Origin: Monarcha castaneiventris obscurior
Lineage: Eukaryota > Chordata > Aves > Passeriformes > Monarchidae
DNA length: 64,000 nt
Assembly: GCA_026261815.1 (NCBI GenBank)
Contig: JAMPIT010000884.1
Coordinates: 11,359,001-11,423,000 of the forward strand
Direction of reading: 5' to 3'
The notes under the pieces were generated by a model. That model was given only the letters and a program-made list of their open reading frames with translations, searched no databases and had not been told where the DNA came from. Position numbers and translations under genes: made by a program. This document shows, piece by piece, positions 1-12,984 of the stretch (position 1 is its first letter; the number at the start of each line of letters is the position of its first letter).

Positions 1-376
1 TTCTGTTCATTTTCTTTTAACGGTAATGATCTAAACTCTTCCTCAGGCGTAGATCTGTCCTTGCTTTAACATTAAAGGCAGATGCATATTGTTCATAGCA
101 AAATTCCAGGACACAATCTGGCTTGCTGGTACCAAGTAAATCTAGAATGCTGTTGGATAATTACAGTATAGCAGATCTAGTTAAGACAGAGCCTCTAAAA
201 ACAGTGCTGCTGAAATCAGGAAACAGCTAGTTTGGACATACCTCCGATTTCCTAGTCAAAAAAGAGGTGTGGAAACCACTACTATGGGCCAAGTAAACAG
301 CCTTTAAACACATTCCTGAAGAAATGGTTGTTGATAAAGCTACTAGGAAATGAATGGAAGAAGGACAAAATTCAGC

Positions 377-1019
377 TGTGGGAGTTTAGGTACTCCGCAC
401 AAGTGTTGGTTCTTATCGTCGCTTCTGGGAAGCATTTACCTCAAGCCAAAACACAGGAGAAACATCTGCAGATGTTGTTTTAATTGTTTATTTCTTCTTC
501 TCTCTATCTAAGTCTCAGCTCCGGCCTCACATGGGATGCCAGCTGAGTCTGAGCGAGAACTGCCTAGTCCTGGGCTGTCTTGTCCTTTTTGTACCCTTTC
601 TATGACCCAGCCATTCTTCACAATGTATTTATTATTTACTATTCTATACCAATTAATTTGCACCTATTCTAGACACGTAATTTCTACCTCTTTTTCATTC
701 TAACAGTCATTTTTGTGCCACCACCAGAGAAGATGGATGAGCAGGAGAAGAAGAACAGGGCTACACCCAAAATCCTCTGTCTTAAACTCTTTGTCCACAT
801 TTTAAAAACCCTGAAATCTACTTTTTCACCTTATAAAATATAAACTACTCTTCATTTCAAACTCTTGTGGCTTGCTCTGTTTCTCGCAGTGTTGGTAACT
901 TTTTCCATGGGCTGAGGTCAAAGACGGTGTTGTTCTGCGCTTTTTGCCTGGGTCTGTGACCCCCTTGCTGGGGCTCCTGACCTCCCAGGGCAGCCAGAGG
1001 CATGCCTTGGAGTCCAACA
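377..1019 (-). mobile_element. Solo LTR of an ERV (643 bp) with perfect 6-bp TSD
   Basis: Read on the minus strand the block begins TGTTGGA at 1019 and ends CCACA at 377, the usual TG...CA LTR termini. It is flanked on both sides by ttcagc (371-376 and 1020-1025), a perfect 6-bp target-site duplication (TSD). It is homologous along its whole length to 50826-51472, which lies in the opposite orientation and has its own different TSD, so both are independent insertions of one family. Six-bp duplications are usual for class II (alpha/beta-like) retroviruses. No internal viral region adjoins it, so it is a solo LTR left by LTR-LTR recombination. The short open frames inside are fortuitous. Confidence 0.88.
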
Positions 1020-1253
1020 TTCAGCAACTCATAAGCACATGCACATTTACCAAGTAAAATCATTAGCTGGAGTTATTTTATAAATGAGTTTCTGTAAACA
1101 CAAAAAAAGTGGATTTTTCTGCCCCAAGAAGCTGTAAGTGTTGGCAAAAGCAAGTATTTTCCATCTCATTCTCTTTACAATTGCTTTGGTGCTCAAAAGT
1201 CCTACCAGTGGTCAGAGAAAGGAAATCCACAATAAAAAAGAAGTCTGTTCTTG

Positions 1254-1372
1254 GAAATGTTGGAAAACATCTCTGAGATCAAATCCAACCTTTGACTTAT
1301 AAAAACCTTGTCAACTGGACAATGGCACTTAGTGCCACATTCTTTCATCTGTTTTGATTTATTCTCCAGGAG
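1254..1372 (-). mobile_element. CR1 LINE 3'-tail fragment
   Basis: On the minus strand this stretch carries the recognisable end of CR1 ORF2 and its 3' UTR: a segment reading like the last ORF2 codons, then ggcactaagtgcc, then gttgacaagg, then a caaaggttggatt block. It is truncated at both ends and lacks the terminal 8-bp CR1 repeats. It is a dead fragment of the non-LTR retrotransposon family typical of birds and reptiles. Confidence 0.7.
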
Positions 1373-1379
1373 CTTTTGT

Positions 1380-4300
1380 GGGAGAGGTACTACTGTGATT
1401 GTGAATCTTCTGTAGCTTCTGCTCCTCTTTTCCCCCATGTTTTTATACCAAAATGTGGTAAACAATGATGCCGATCCCGCTGAGACCTAGTATCATACCT
1501 TCTTGGCAACCCTGCTAGTCTTCTGCTGGCAACTGATCACTAAACAACACTCTCAACCATCTGTCTCCTGAGCAGTGTCCAAATCTGATGATATAACGGT
1601 ATTTTTTCTACAGGAACACTTCGGCATATTCTCCTGTCATATCTAGGTTAGGCCAAGTTACACAATACTCCTCTGACTTTTGGGAAGGAGAAACAGTCCA
1701 AGTGTTTTCATTTTATTTCTTTTCTTCTCAAGTGTCTGTGAACCATGTGTTTGAGTGTCAATGATTATTGCAGCGATCAGTCATTGTGAACAAAGCAATG
1801 ACAACCTGGCTGATGTCACTGCCATCCAGAACAGTTCTAAAAGACAGAGAGAGAGCTTTTTGGTAGTAATTCCTAGGAAGTAAGATCTAAGTCAGATTCT
1901 CACTTTTGCATCTTCTCAGCCTCCACAACAGCTGTGCCAGTTTCCATGACATTTCAAAGATCTCAGCCAAATTATTTCCCCAGGTATTTCTTATATATAA
2001 TCCTTACAATCTTTAAGCTGTTTGATGTATAGACAGCTGTGGTCTGCTATGCAAATGTAAGGCAAAAGGGCTGATGGGCAGGTAAGGAAATATGTCAAAC
2101 CACTTTACCCAGCTTTCGCCTTGCTAGGGCTTATTGTGCATCTAAAGATTCTGATTTTGTTCTGCCAGTGTAAGCTTTATTCACTAAAATGGGTAAAATT
2201 AGGTCAAAATATGTATCCGGGTTTATATGCATACAGAACAATAAAATGCTGCTGGTGATGATAAACTTATTTTCACAGTCCTAACTATGGCACCTGAATT
2301 GAGTTCTTCCTGCTCATTCTTTTAAATACCGTGGCATAATAGAGATTTTCTATTTGTTGATAAAATCAAAATGTTTGCAGAGCTCTTTGGGCTCCCTGTA
2401 CAAACAGTGCTATATCGCTTACCTGCATATGGCATAAAAACTCAAGGAAAATGGCATCAAAGCCATTCCCGTTAAAATCACATCGTTTTTACCAGCAAAG
2501 AGAGGAACTCCATTACAGATAGACCCACAGATTCTTGACTTTTCCTCTATGGACAAATACATACATTTTTATATATCAAATCTGGAACACAGAGAAGCGA
2601 GAGATATCCTGCGAGGCTTTATGTGACTAATTTGAGCTCAGTGAGCTGTGAGTGAAAATAACTACATCAACCATTGTTTTGTAGATGCATAACCCAAATT
2701 ACAGTGCATATATAAAAGACACCATTTAATTTGGGTACTGCACTTGGTATTAACCATATTGGTCCAAAAGAATTAAACAAAACCAATGCAAAAGCCAAAT
2801 GATAAATCAGAAGAAAGACTGGTAATTAGTCTATGGCGGTGGATGATACCAGTTTTGTAACGGCTTATAATAACACTGTGCTCCCAGGCTGAATAATTTA
2901 TCTCTGGAGTCCCAGTAGGAAAATCTTGGTTTTGAAGTATAGGAAGATGAAATTACTCTTCATAGACTGCCTAAGACAAAAGGCATTGGGATGTCATATT
3001 TCAATAGAAGAAAATTTGACGTGTTTAGTAAGAAGAAAATCAGTTAAGCCAATATTCTTTCTAAGGATTTGTCTGTTTTTCTAAAAGATTAAACCTTTCT
3101 TTTTTTTGAAGTCAGACTTGTGTTTGGACATTATTAATAGAGCTGAATAAAGGAGAAGAAACCCACAAATTACAGTAATTTTGCATAAAATACCAGAACC
3201 TATAGTTTTAATTCAATATGTTAGAGAATTTCAACTTCTCCAGAAAGTCAGCTCCATTGAGTTTTGGGGTCTGAAGAACTTCTCAAAGCTATTTCCTTTT
3301 GGCATGCTAGTTGGTGGCTGGTATTTCCGCTCCAAAATATTTATTCACGTTGGTTAAAGGAAAAGTTTTAAATATAAATTCATTTTCCTCTCAAAACTCA
3401 AATGTTCATGAAAAATATTTTCAATGGGAAATTTTAAATAATTTAGCTTGATTGATATTAAATCTGACTATTATTAGGCCTTCTCCTCTTCTCTTTGATT
3501 CTATTGCAGAGAAAGAATGTAGAGATACTTCAGATCCTAAAAATCTTATTGCAAACAGCTTGTTACCAAAATTTTCACTCATGAGGCAGCAACAGAAGTC
3601 ATTGGTTCATTTTTCTCAGTTTTGGGAGCATGCAAGTCCAGCTCTTTTGGAAAATGGATTAGCGTCTCAGGGGCGGTAGCACCATCAGCCTGAGGTGTTG
3701 TCCCAAAACCCAGCACACCCTCATCTTTCCAGCAAGTTTCCCAAAGACTCAAGGTCCTTCAGACCCTCACCTGGACTTTATACCATGTGCTGGCAGGGGG
3801 ACACCCTCCCAGCCCCAGGCTCTTTGGAAAAGAGTTCCGTTTTCCTTTGGCACGTGCTGTGGAGAAGGCTTAGACACTTCTTGGTTAAAGATTTCTTCTA
3901 TGTTTTGCTGCTTTCAGGACTTAATTTGGGACTGGAAGGTTTGAAGAAAGAAAGAATGTTACTACCATTACTAAACAGTAATTAATCTTTTATAACCTTA
4001 GTAATGCATCAGGAAATATTTTACTATTCCTCTTTTTCTGAGGCAGAAATAAGAAAACAAGGTTATTGTACTCCACCATCCACTCAAAAAAACAAATGCA
4101 ATTCTGCCTATAGTTTTCCCTCTTAATTTTGCCTTTTCCCTTAAACCAAAGTACAAATTAATGTATTCAAACTTTGAATATATTGAAGGTCTTTTCCTCT
4201 ACTACATGCAGGATATAATCACCACTTCTTGAAAAGTCTTTCACTGATCAAGGTTTTGTTACTATGGTGACTTCTGCCACCATTTGCTTTGTTGTCCGAA

Positions 4301-5100
4301 CATTGTGTCAAAATATTTAAAAAACAAAAACAAAACAAAAAAATCCACATATTCTATCACCTTCCTAAAGGAGGTTTTCATTGTCCTATGCCTTTTTTTA
4401 GGGGCAGCTTATAAAGGGGGAAATAGTGTTCTCAGTTTCATAATAAATCATTTGTAGCTGAAAAAATATATTTCATGTTGACAAATCCTGAGCATCTTTA
4501 TCCCACTTTACCTATTCCTCTCAGGTATTTTCTTTGGTAGACACAACCTTTTCCAGGGCATGCGGTGGCATGCGGGATTGTGTAAACCCTGAGGGGCTGG
4601 TGCAGCAAAGAGAGGGCGGGCATTTGTACTCTTCAAAAAAGGAAAATAGAAGGACAGGAAGATCTTTATTAGCAAGAGGCTGTTTCAGTAGGACAGACAC
4701 AGAGGCAGTGAATCCATCTGTGTTGCAAGAGGGAGACTTGGGTCTGATGGCAGGTTTGACAGAAGTATTGTGAGAGGTCACTTCAGTTCTTTGGTTATCC
4801 TGGCACACAGCTATGACACCTCAGTGCAGGTTTTCCCTGAAGAAATGTAAAGCACAGGGTAGAAGCAGTTTTACTGGTACACTATACATATGTATTAGAA
4901 AATACTTTTATTTTCTGATCTACGTAACTGATACTCATTACAAGATGTAGGAATAGTAGTACATATTTTATGGCAGAAAATAATCAGAGGAAAGATGTAC
5001 CACTAGGCAGTCAGGACATTTTCTTAGATGTGCTTCAGCCCTGCTCAAGGCCTTGGTAAAGGTTCCTCTTTCAACATGTCCCTGAAGAAGCTGTCCAGGC
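1380..5100. other. AT-rich non-coding DNA, nothing recognised
   Basis: I see no conserved coding frame, RNA gene or obvious repeat array here. Open frames are below 100 codons and resemble no family I know. A short A-rich run (4315-4345) is the only simple sequence. It is probably intergenic DNA or old unrecognised repeats. Confidence 0.5.
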
Positions 5101-5209
5101 TGTCCCAGCTGCCGGTTGACAGACCCACACTGTGACCCCTGCTGTCCCCAAACACGCCATCAACCTTGAACTCGGGGTGGATCTCCTGTCGCTCTTACAC
5201 AGGATCCAC

Positions 5210-5860
5210 AGGATCATGGAGTCACAGAGTCATCAAGGGTGGAAGGGACCTGCAAGATCATGCAGTCCAACTCTCCACCCTGTATTGCCACTTGTAACCC
5301 CTAAATCACTAAACCATATTACTCCCTGCCAGGTCCAGACAGCTCTTTAACACCTCCAGGGGTGGTGATTCCAACATATCACTGGGCAGCCCCTTTACAG
5401 TGCCTGAATCCCTGAACAGTGAAAAATAAATTCTAGTATCTAATCTGAATCTTCCCTGTCTCAGCTTAAGGCTATTTCCTCTAGTCCTCTCACTGCAGGC
5501 ATGGTAGAGAACCGCTCCACCTCACTCTACCTTCCTGTCAGGGAGCTGTGGAGAGAAATGCGGTTCCTCCTGAGGCTCCTTTTCTCCAGACTAAAAACCC
5601 CCAGCTCCTTCAGACACCTCTCACGGGACATGTTTATTAGAGCCTTCACAAGGCTTGTTTCCTTTTTCTAGACAAGCTCCACCTCAACGTCCTTTTTTAA
5701 GTGAGGCGCCCAGAAATGTACACAGGACTCAAGGTGTTACCTCAGATGCCACCCCATGGCTGGGACAGCCCAGGTATGATTGGCCTTTTGCCCACCTTGG
5801 CACACCTGGCCTCATATTCATCCATGCCCCCAAGGAGGTCCCTCTACCTCAGTCACTGCT
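5210..5860 (-). mobile_element. CR1-family LINE fragment, 5'-truncated
   Basis: The plus strand reads as the antisense of a CR1-type element. It starts near 5215 with ggatcatggagtcacagag and ggtggaagggacctgcaaga, and continues through cacctccaggggtgg, tctccagactaaaaaccccc and the block around aaatgtacacaggactcaag. These segments occur in the same order in avian CR1 3' regions. The element's 3' end is therefore near 5210 and it is truncated near 5860. Many small indels break all frames, which indicates age. Confidence 0.75.
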
Positions 5861-5919
5861 TTCTGCTCCCTCTGAAATCATTTCTGCTCTGGCAAAGTAC
5901 AATATGATGCTGTGAAAAA

Positions 5920-8900
5920 CCCATTCTCACTCCAAATTTCTCTGACCAGCTGCCCTCCATGCAGATCTTCAGCTCAGCAGAACTTTCAGATTTCTTTTCC
6001 CGTTGTCTTTCAAAAACCAGCAGCCACCTTGGAGAAGGGGTGAGAGAAAAAAGCTAGTAAAAAGTCCAGCTATTCCTAGGAAAAAATCAGCTGTACTGCA
6101 GGTATTTTGCTCTATCACCTCCGGCTTGTGAAAGGGGCTCTTGGCCACTCGAGAGTGCAAGGGAACAGAAACTGCTATCATAAACCCTCCTTGATTTTTG
6201 ATCATAACATCCAACACACCTCATGGAGGTTGGGCATTTCTCTTCTTTAGAGACAGGGATTGTGATACTCGGATGCTGGGAATTTTTTGGATGATCCTGT
6301 ACCAAACCAGTGAGTATGTCTGAGAGCAGAAGATCTTAGCTACATATGCTGCAGACATGTGCTGCCTGCTTGCACAGGTTAAACAAAGAATGTCCAAAAT
6401 GATTTTTACAGTCTTAATAAGAAAAAACCTTTCGTTTTTGTTCTGGCAAATCTGATGGAAGGTATTAGATGCTTTCATGGATTTAAAAGTGACTTATGAA
6501 TTTAGAGGAAACAAAGGATTAGGAAACAGATTATTGTTAGCATGGGGAGAACTTAATGGGCAGTTCAGACATCAGAGCACTCCCAAGCAAGTTCTTTTCA
6601 CATGAAAGGCCACAGAGGAGAAACAAAAAAAACTGCAATGACTACAGTTAGGAATTTAGCATTGTTGAGAAGTATGTTAAATAATAAGAGGTATGAAATA
6701 TATTTACTCTATTGGGGAATATTCCTCAACGAAAATCAAGGAATTCCACCCTTTTAAGTGCAAAATTACAGGTTTTAAGGTTTTGTCATTTTGGAAAACA
6801 TTTCTGTTTAATTACACTACCAAAACACTGTATAGACACCATTCATAATATCAAAAAAATGCAGGAGAGAAAAAGACTCGTGTGTCAGACATTAGTCTAT
6901 GCTACAAACCTACATACTAATATGTGTCCCAAATATTCATCTGAAAGTCTGGAGGCCCATGTGAAGGACGCAATGTTGGTTTCCACTCCTAATTTACCCG
7001 GATTCTCACAGCAGAGGAGATCTGATAGAGAAGAAAACCAAACTATAAATAAAAACAGAACACCTCCCAGAAACTCTGCTCCCCATCTAGCCTTTTCAAG
7101 AAATAGAAGCTCTAAATTGTTACAGTGTTATGCTTCAGAAAGACGTCATTGATATGGCATTTGTCCTGTTTATATAGTATATTTTTATTATTATGGATAT
7201 TCATGTAAAGCTCCTAAAACCCCTTTAGTTTGTCAGGGGAATACACCTAAAAGTTGAAATTTATGAGTGCTTAGTTTGCGTATTGGGTCTTTAAAGAGTA
7301 AGCCAAGGTATTTTGCGGATAATTTGTTATAAATGATTATGCAACTCAGCTCAGCTGTTTAAATGACGATTTAAATGCTTACAAGATTTCAACAAGGTCT
7401 TGGCTCCTAAAGTTAATATTCCATAAGACAATGGAGACACAAAGCGGGGCAAGAATCTATCTTGAGAAGAAAGCACTGTGCTTAAAATCCTTGCTTTTGA
7501 AAGGGCATGGATTCTTTGCCATTGTGACTTTCAAATCAGGGTCCACAGATCAATCTGGGAATATACAGAGATTTTAAAGGGTCCTGCAAAAGGCAATTGT
7601 AAAAGTGTTTTAGTCTTCACAGTACATTTGTCCCACAGAACCCACTATTGCACGTTTTAGGATTTCACTTGTCAAAAGAGACTTAATATCAATGGTTTAA
7701 CGAAAGAAAGTTAAACAGAAAAACAGAGAAGGAGCTCCATGTCTTCTCCAAAACATGCATTCTCATGAAGGATTTCATCTGCATTCTGCCAGAAGTATTT
7801 TTTAGGAGCATGTTTTGTAAATAAAATCACTACTTCAACAATAATTTGACTGTAATTTCTCTGTAGGCAAATGCCATTGGAGAAAGGCTAGTAATGGTGA
7901 AGCAAAACCACACTCCTTAACAAGGAGAGAGTTTCCATTCCAGTTCCTTCTGTATATTTGCACTTCCAGCTGCCTCAGCTTTGCTTGTTCCTAATCATTG
8001 TTTTTCCCAAAAAGATTTTTGTTACAGTTCAAGAAATATGAGAAAAGTCAGAGGGAAATAGAAATTTACCCTCTCAAGCTAAAATCATTAAACTTCACAC
8101 TGTATTAACAGGAATTTTGAGAATTATTTTAGCATGGGGCAGATGTAGCATAATAATAAAGGCTTCTTATGAATATTAACCTACTTCTTTTGCACTTTCA
8201 TGTCACTGCTCACATTCATCTCCCTTCTTTGACAGGTAAAACCAGGTTTACTTGCACTTGTCACGTCTCAGTGCCCAAATGACATTTTTATAAGTTACAA
8301 GGAGACAAGGGAGGAGCCCCAGAGCCATGCAGCTCCTTGGTGGCCAAGGGAGGACCAGAAACAATGTCCTACTTATAGAATATGTAGAGCAACTCCTACC
8401 CAATAATCCCACCTCTTTCTATCTTTGTGCTGCAAAAGATACGACAAGAAAAGATCCAGCTTTAACACTGCCATTCTGTCATGTACTTCTGATCTGCTAA
8501 GCCAGTGGAATGAAGGGGTTATTCCCTTCCAAAATAAAGCCCGGTAAAACAGCCTTTGCTTAGCACAAGACTTCCCTCTGAAAGCCCAGTGACATCCTGA
8601 CAGTATGCTCAGCGTGAGTTTTTTTTAACTTAACCCCCAAAAGCAAACCTTCAAGTAAAATAAGAAAATAAAAAATATATTTTCTTATAAGAAAATAAGA
8701 AAATATTTTAATTAAATAAAATTTGAAAATACCCATGTCCTGCAAAGGGTCATAAATAGGAGAAACATCTAGGTTGGAAAAGCCTCATCCTGCTCTCTTA
8801 GTTCTGTGAAAATATCCCCCCGGTCTTGTTCTCATTGATTTTTTGTGCATTCATGAGAGTGCTGGCCTGGGGATCTTAGAAAAAGATGGTTACTAATAAG

Positions 8901-9060
8901 TACAACAAGTAGCATATACATTCCTTAATGAATATTTTTAATGTTGTAGAAGGACAGAGTGTCACATTTTCTCTATTTGAGGATTTATGATTTTCAGAAA
9001 ACTGCTGTTATTGTATTGCCTAAACAAACCTGATCTTCCACAGCAGTATCACTGAGCAGA
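5920..9060. other. AT-rich non-coding DNA, nothing recognised
   Basis: No recognisable gene or element. The longest open frame (6712-7152, 146 codons) has no familiar motif and no composition distinct from its surroundings. A/T-rich runs occur around 8610-8720. Confidence 0.45.
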
Positions 9061-9061
9061 T

Positions 9062-9735
9062 GGCCTTGCCATTCCTTCTTTACCTTGCCTTGCCATTCCT
9101 ACCCAGCCTCACATTTCATTGCCATTCATGACCATTCCTCGCTTTGCCTTGCTTCCCCACTATTTCCGTTGCCCTACGGCCCCTTCCGTGTTCTTCCCTC
9201 GTCCTTCCTACCACTCCATTGCTTTGTATTGCCTTGTTCACCCACCCTCTACCTTGACTTCCCTACCTCTTTTTTACTGGCTTTTACCTCGCCTTGCCTG
9301 CTTCTCCTATGACTCTCATTGCCGTTCCTACTCTTCCCTTGTTTTGCCTTTCAACCCAGCCTTGCACTTGTTTGCCATCCCTGACCATTGCTTCCCCTGT
9401 CTTCTTACCACTCCTTCGTGTGGCATTGCTTTGGTCACCCATTTCTCACTTCGGCCTCCCTACTACTTTTTTCCTGGCCTTGCCTGCTCATTCTATAACT
9501 TTCATTGCCTTGCCTGCCTTGCAATTGCCTTGCCTTGTAAACTCAATCCTTGCCTTGCATTGCTCTGCAACCCCGCTCTTGCCTTGCATTGCCTTTTATG
9601 CCCATCCCACACCTTGACCTGCCTACTGCTTTCTTCCCTTGCCTTGCTTTGCTTTTCTCCTCCCTTGCCTTGCTCTGCCTTTCCTACCCAAGCCCATATA
9701 TCTGTCCCATTCCTGAGCATCTCTTGCTATGCCTT
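9062..9735 (+). repeat. Degenerate CCTTG-type satellite array, block 1
   Basis: The sequence is made of imperfect tandem words of the CCTTG/GCCTT type (ccttgccttgcc, cttgccattcc) mixed with CCTAC, CCACTT and ATTGC words. The strand is strongly pyrimidine-rich. Long overlapping open frames rich in Leu, Pro, Cys and Ser are translations of the repeat, not genes. It stops abruptly where the ERVL pol fragment begins. Confidence 0.85.
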
Positions 9736-10805
9736 GTTCTTTAGCCCCGGTGTTTATAGGTCTGTTTTTTAAATGAGTCCCTTTGTCCGTCTCAATTCTT
9801 TCAGCTTTGCCATGTCTCCACAAGACTTGTTTCTCAAGGTCCAAAATGGTGTTGCAGGCAGTGGCATGAGGCACTCCAGCCATCCCGTGGTGTCTTCTAC
9901 CATTGTGAGCATTTAACACTTGTCATTTGCTGCAGTGTGATGCAATTGATCTGCCAGGCCTCCCCATACTTATGTTTGGACAGCTGCCCCCCACACCACA
10001 GGCGCTCTACCCACTTGGATTTTGATCGCAGCACGTGTTTCACAATCATGGATTACCTAGGCTATATTATCCATGGTGAAGTCCACCCCTCGGTCATGAG
10101 CCCATCAGTATGTCATATCTCTTCCCTGATGGTCTCAGGTATCATGGGCCCACCAAGCCAGAGATAACTCTCCCCCCTTGTGTTGCCAATCCAGAGCTAC
10201 CTGTGACACTTTAATACTGCCAGCCCAATCCACCTGTTTGTTGGTGCAATATTCCTCATTAACCCAACTATTAGGCACTATGTCCACTATGATGGACTTT
10301 CACTGTCAGCTTCTCTACCTGGTTAGAGATGTCTTGCCATGCTTCGGCAGACCAGATGGGTTCCTCTCTGCCTTGCAACTAGCTTTTTTCCGTCATGCCA
10401 ACCATCCCCCCAGAGTGTTTGCTATCATCCACGAGCCAGTGTAGAGGTAGAGTGCCGGCCACTTCTCTTGCTTAGCAATATCCATAGACAGATGGATGGC
10501 TTTCAGCTCTGCAACATGAATTGGTCCACCTTGTCCCTCAGTAGCTTCAGAAACTCGCCGAATAGCAGAGACCCTTGTCTACACTGGCAAGCCATGCAAA
10601 ATGTCCTCTCTAAGTGCCTTTCTGAGTTTCTGATGGCTCTCTCCAGTCCTCTCTTCCAATTCCTGCATACACTCAGTGATGTCTATTTCCATGGATGAGA
10701 CTTGGGCTCCTGTCAGGGCATGAAGTGTATCTTCAAATGTCTGGCGCCTTCTTGTCACACCACCCACTGTCTCTTTTTCCTCATCCCATTGCAGCATCTC
10801 TAGGA
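9733..10805 (-). pseudogene. pol: ERVL (class III) pol fragment: RNase H to integrase
   Basis: Read from 10805 down on the minus strand, conceptual translation gives an RNase H segment (HVAELKAIHL near 10490), then integrase zinc-domain remnants, then the linker block WCGGQLSKHKYGEAW near 9950-9990 and an integrase core portion (ILDLEKQVLWRHG, IETDKGTH) near 9790-9880. This order and wording match ERVL elements, which are distinct from the class II elements elsewhere in the window. Several stops and frameshifts divide it. The RT lies upstream and is absent, and the integrase is cut near 9735 where CCTTG repeats resume. It is inactive and appears embedded in the satellite. Confidence 0.82.
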
Positions 10806-11059
10806 AGTGGGAGTATGCTTGTGACCCGAGTCATGCAAGTTTCAGTTACAGCACTGAAGTACATGTTAAAAAGTCTGGAATTAAAGTGCCTTGGTTGTTA
10901 CTTGAGAAAATTATCTCTAGCACAGTCAGTTCTCCCACGCATCGGATTCCTTGTTCCGTGGTTTTCCAAGGGCCTTGCTGCTGTTGGCAAGACCAAAATT
11001 CAGATTGCTCATTTGAAATTCAGTACAGCCAAGGATTACTCCCAGATGAAAGCAGCAAG
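10806..11059. other. Unassigned spacer between ERVL fragment and S block
   Basis: A short non-repetitive stretch between the ERVL pol relic and the repeated S block. No feature recognised. Confidence 0.4.
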
Positions 11060-11400
11060 GACAGACTGGTCTGCCTGGCCTTGGTCTCACATGGGCCACC
11101 TTTAATCTACACATAAACCACTGGGGTTACATGCGTTCCTTCCTCTGGAAAAGAACTGTCTTTCTGGTCCTAGAGCACAGGGGGAAACGTGGCTTGCCTG
11201 TGCAAAATTCAAGCCCTGTAGGGATTGGTGCCAGACAAAAGCTGCCTGGACAGATGGATCTGGCTGGACGCGACCTCCCCTGGACTGCCTCACACTGGAG
11301 TTATGGGATGGCCTTGAGAGTCCTAGGAGGAGCAAGCAGGGCAAGGCAAGGCCAGGAAATGCCAGGAGGAAAAGGTCTTGAATTCAAGTTGGGGGAGGGG
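11060..11400 (+). repeat. S block, copy 1 (non-CCTTG unit of the composite satellite)
   Basis: This segment starts cagactggtctgcctggcc, contains ctcacatgggccacct, aaaccactgggg, ctttctggtcc and ccagacaaaa, and ends gccaggaaatgccaggag followed by a gaattcaag box. Diverged copies lie at 37620-37970 (plus), 27790-27945 (minus) and 46428-46530 (plus), each adjacent to CCTTG or CAAGG arrays. It is therefore a recurrent part of a higher-order repeat rather than unique DNA. No coding potential is shared between copies. Confidence 0.75.
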
Positions 11401-12984
11401 TGAACAAGGTAACTTAACCTTAACTTCCCTTCCCCTTTTCTGTCCATGCCTTGCCTCTCCTGTTCTTCTTTGACTGCCTTCTTTGTGTAACACCCACTTT
11501 TCTTTCCTACCCTTTCTTTGCCTTGCCTTGAATTGGATACAACTCTATTGCTATGCCCTGCCAGTCATTGCCTAGCACTCTATTAGCTTCCTTTGCTCTG
11601 CCCTGCTGTGTCATGCTTTGTATGGCCTTGCATAGCCATCCCCTCCCTTGCCTTGATTCACCTCTCTGAATCCAACCTTAATTGCCTTACTGACTCCTCT
11701 GTGTTCTTTCCTTGCCTTTCCTGCCACTTCATTGCCTTGCATTTCCTTGTTCACCTAACACCCACCTTGATGTCCCTTTTCCCCTGGCTTTGCCTTACCT
11801 GGCCTTGCCTGCCCCTCCTATGACTCTCATTGTCTTGCCTACCTCTCGCCTTGTCTTGCAAACCCACCCCTTCACTGGCCTAGGGCTCCTTTCCCTTGCA
11901 TTGCCTTTCATACACATCCCCTGCCTTGACATGCCTCCTCCTTTCTTCCCTGGCTTTGCCATGCTTTGCTTTCCTTCCCTTTGACTTGCCCTGTCTTTCC
12001 TACCCCTCCCTTGCCTTATATTGCTTTGTATACGCATACCCTGCCTTAACCTGCCCACCCCTTTCTTGCCATGCCTTGCCTTGCCTAGCCCTCCTTGTCC
12101 CTGTCTGGCCTACCCATCACTGGACTTACCTTCCTATGCCCTGTTTTACCTACAACTTCTGAGCCTTGTCTTGCCTACCACTGCATTGCCTTGCTTTGCT
12201 GTCCCCTCAGTAGTCTTACCTGCCTTCCTTACCACTACCTTGACATTCCTTGAATTGTTTATTCAACTTTTTATTTCCTTGCCATACTGGATCACCCCTC
12301 AACTTGCCTTCAGAGCCCAGACGTGCCTTGCCTTGCTGACATAGCCATGTATTTCCCTTGCTCTTCCTACATCTCCATTGCCTTGACTTGCCTTGCTCAC
12401 CCATGCCCCACTTTGATTTCCCTACCTCTTGCTTCCTGGCCTTGTCTTGCCTTTTCTGCCTGGGACTCTCTTTGCTTTGCCTAATTCTCACTTGCCTTGC
12501 CTTGCAAAGTAAACACTTGCCTTGCCCTGCTACCCCTCCTTTCCCCTGCATGCCCATCCCCCCCACCTCAACCTGCCTAAATTTTCTTTCCTGGCCTGGA
12601 CTAGCCACACCCACCCACATTTGACTTGCATCACCTTGCCCATCCAATTATTGCCATTCCTACACCCCCTTTGCTTTGCCTTACTGACCTATTTTGTCTT
12701 GCCTTGCTTTATATTCCATTTCCTTCCGTTGTCCTGCCTACCCTTCCCTTGCCTTGCATAACCCTCACCTTCTTTGACATTAGTGCCGTTTTCCAACTTG
12801 GCCTTGCTTTCCCTTGCCTACTCCTCCCTATCCCTTCCTTGCTTTATGCATCACTGGACTTCCGCTGCTCTGACTTCCCTTCCGACAGATTTCTGCTCTT
12901 CTCTTGCCTTGCACTGCCCTGCCTTGCCTTGCACGGCCATTCAAACCCAGTCCCTCTCTACTGCCTTCTTCCTTGGCTTTGCCA

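Noticed and set aside
9119..9772. 217-codon frame rich in Leu, Pro, Cys and Ser, and similar frames at 11593-13619, 37846-38478 and 46686-47029
   Set aside because: They are translations of degenerate CCTTG/CAAGG repeats. The same amino-acid pattern appears in several overlapping frames and on whichever strand is pyrimidine-rich, with no domain.
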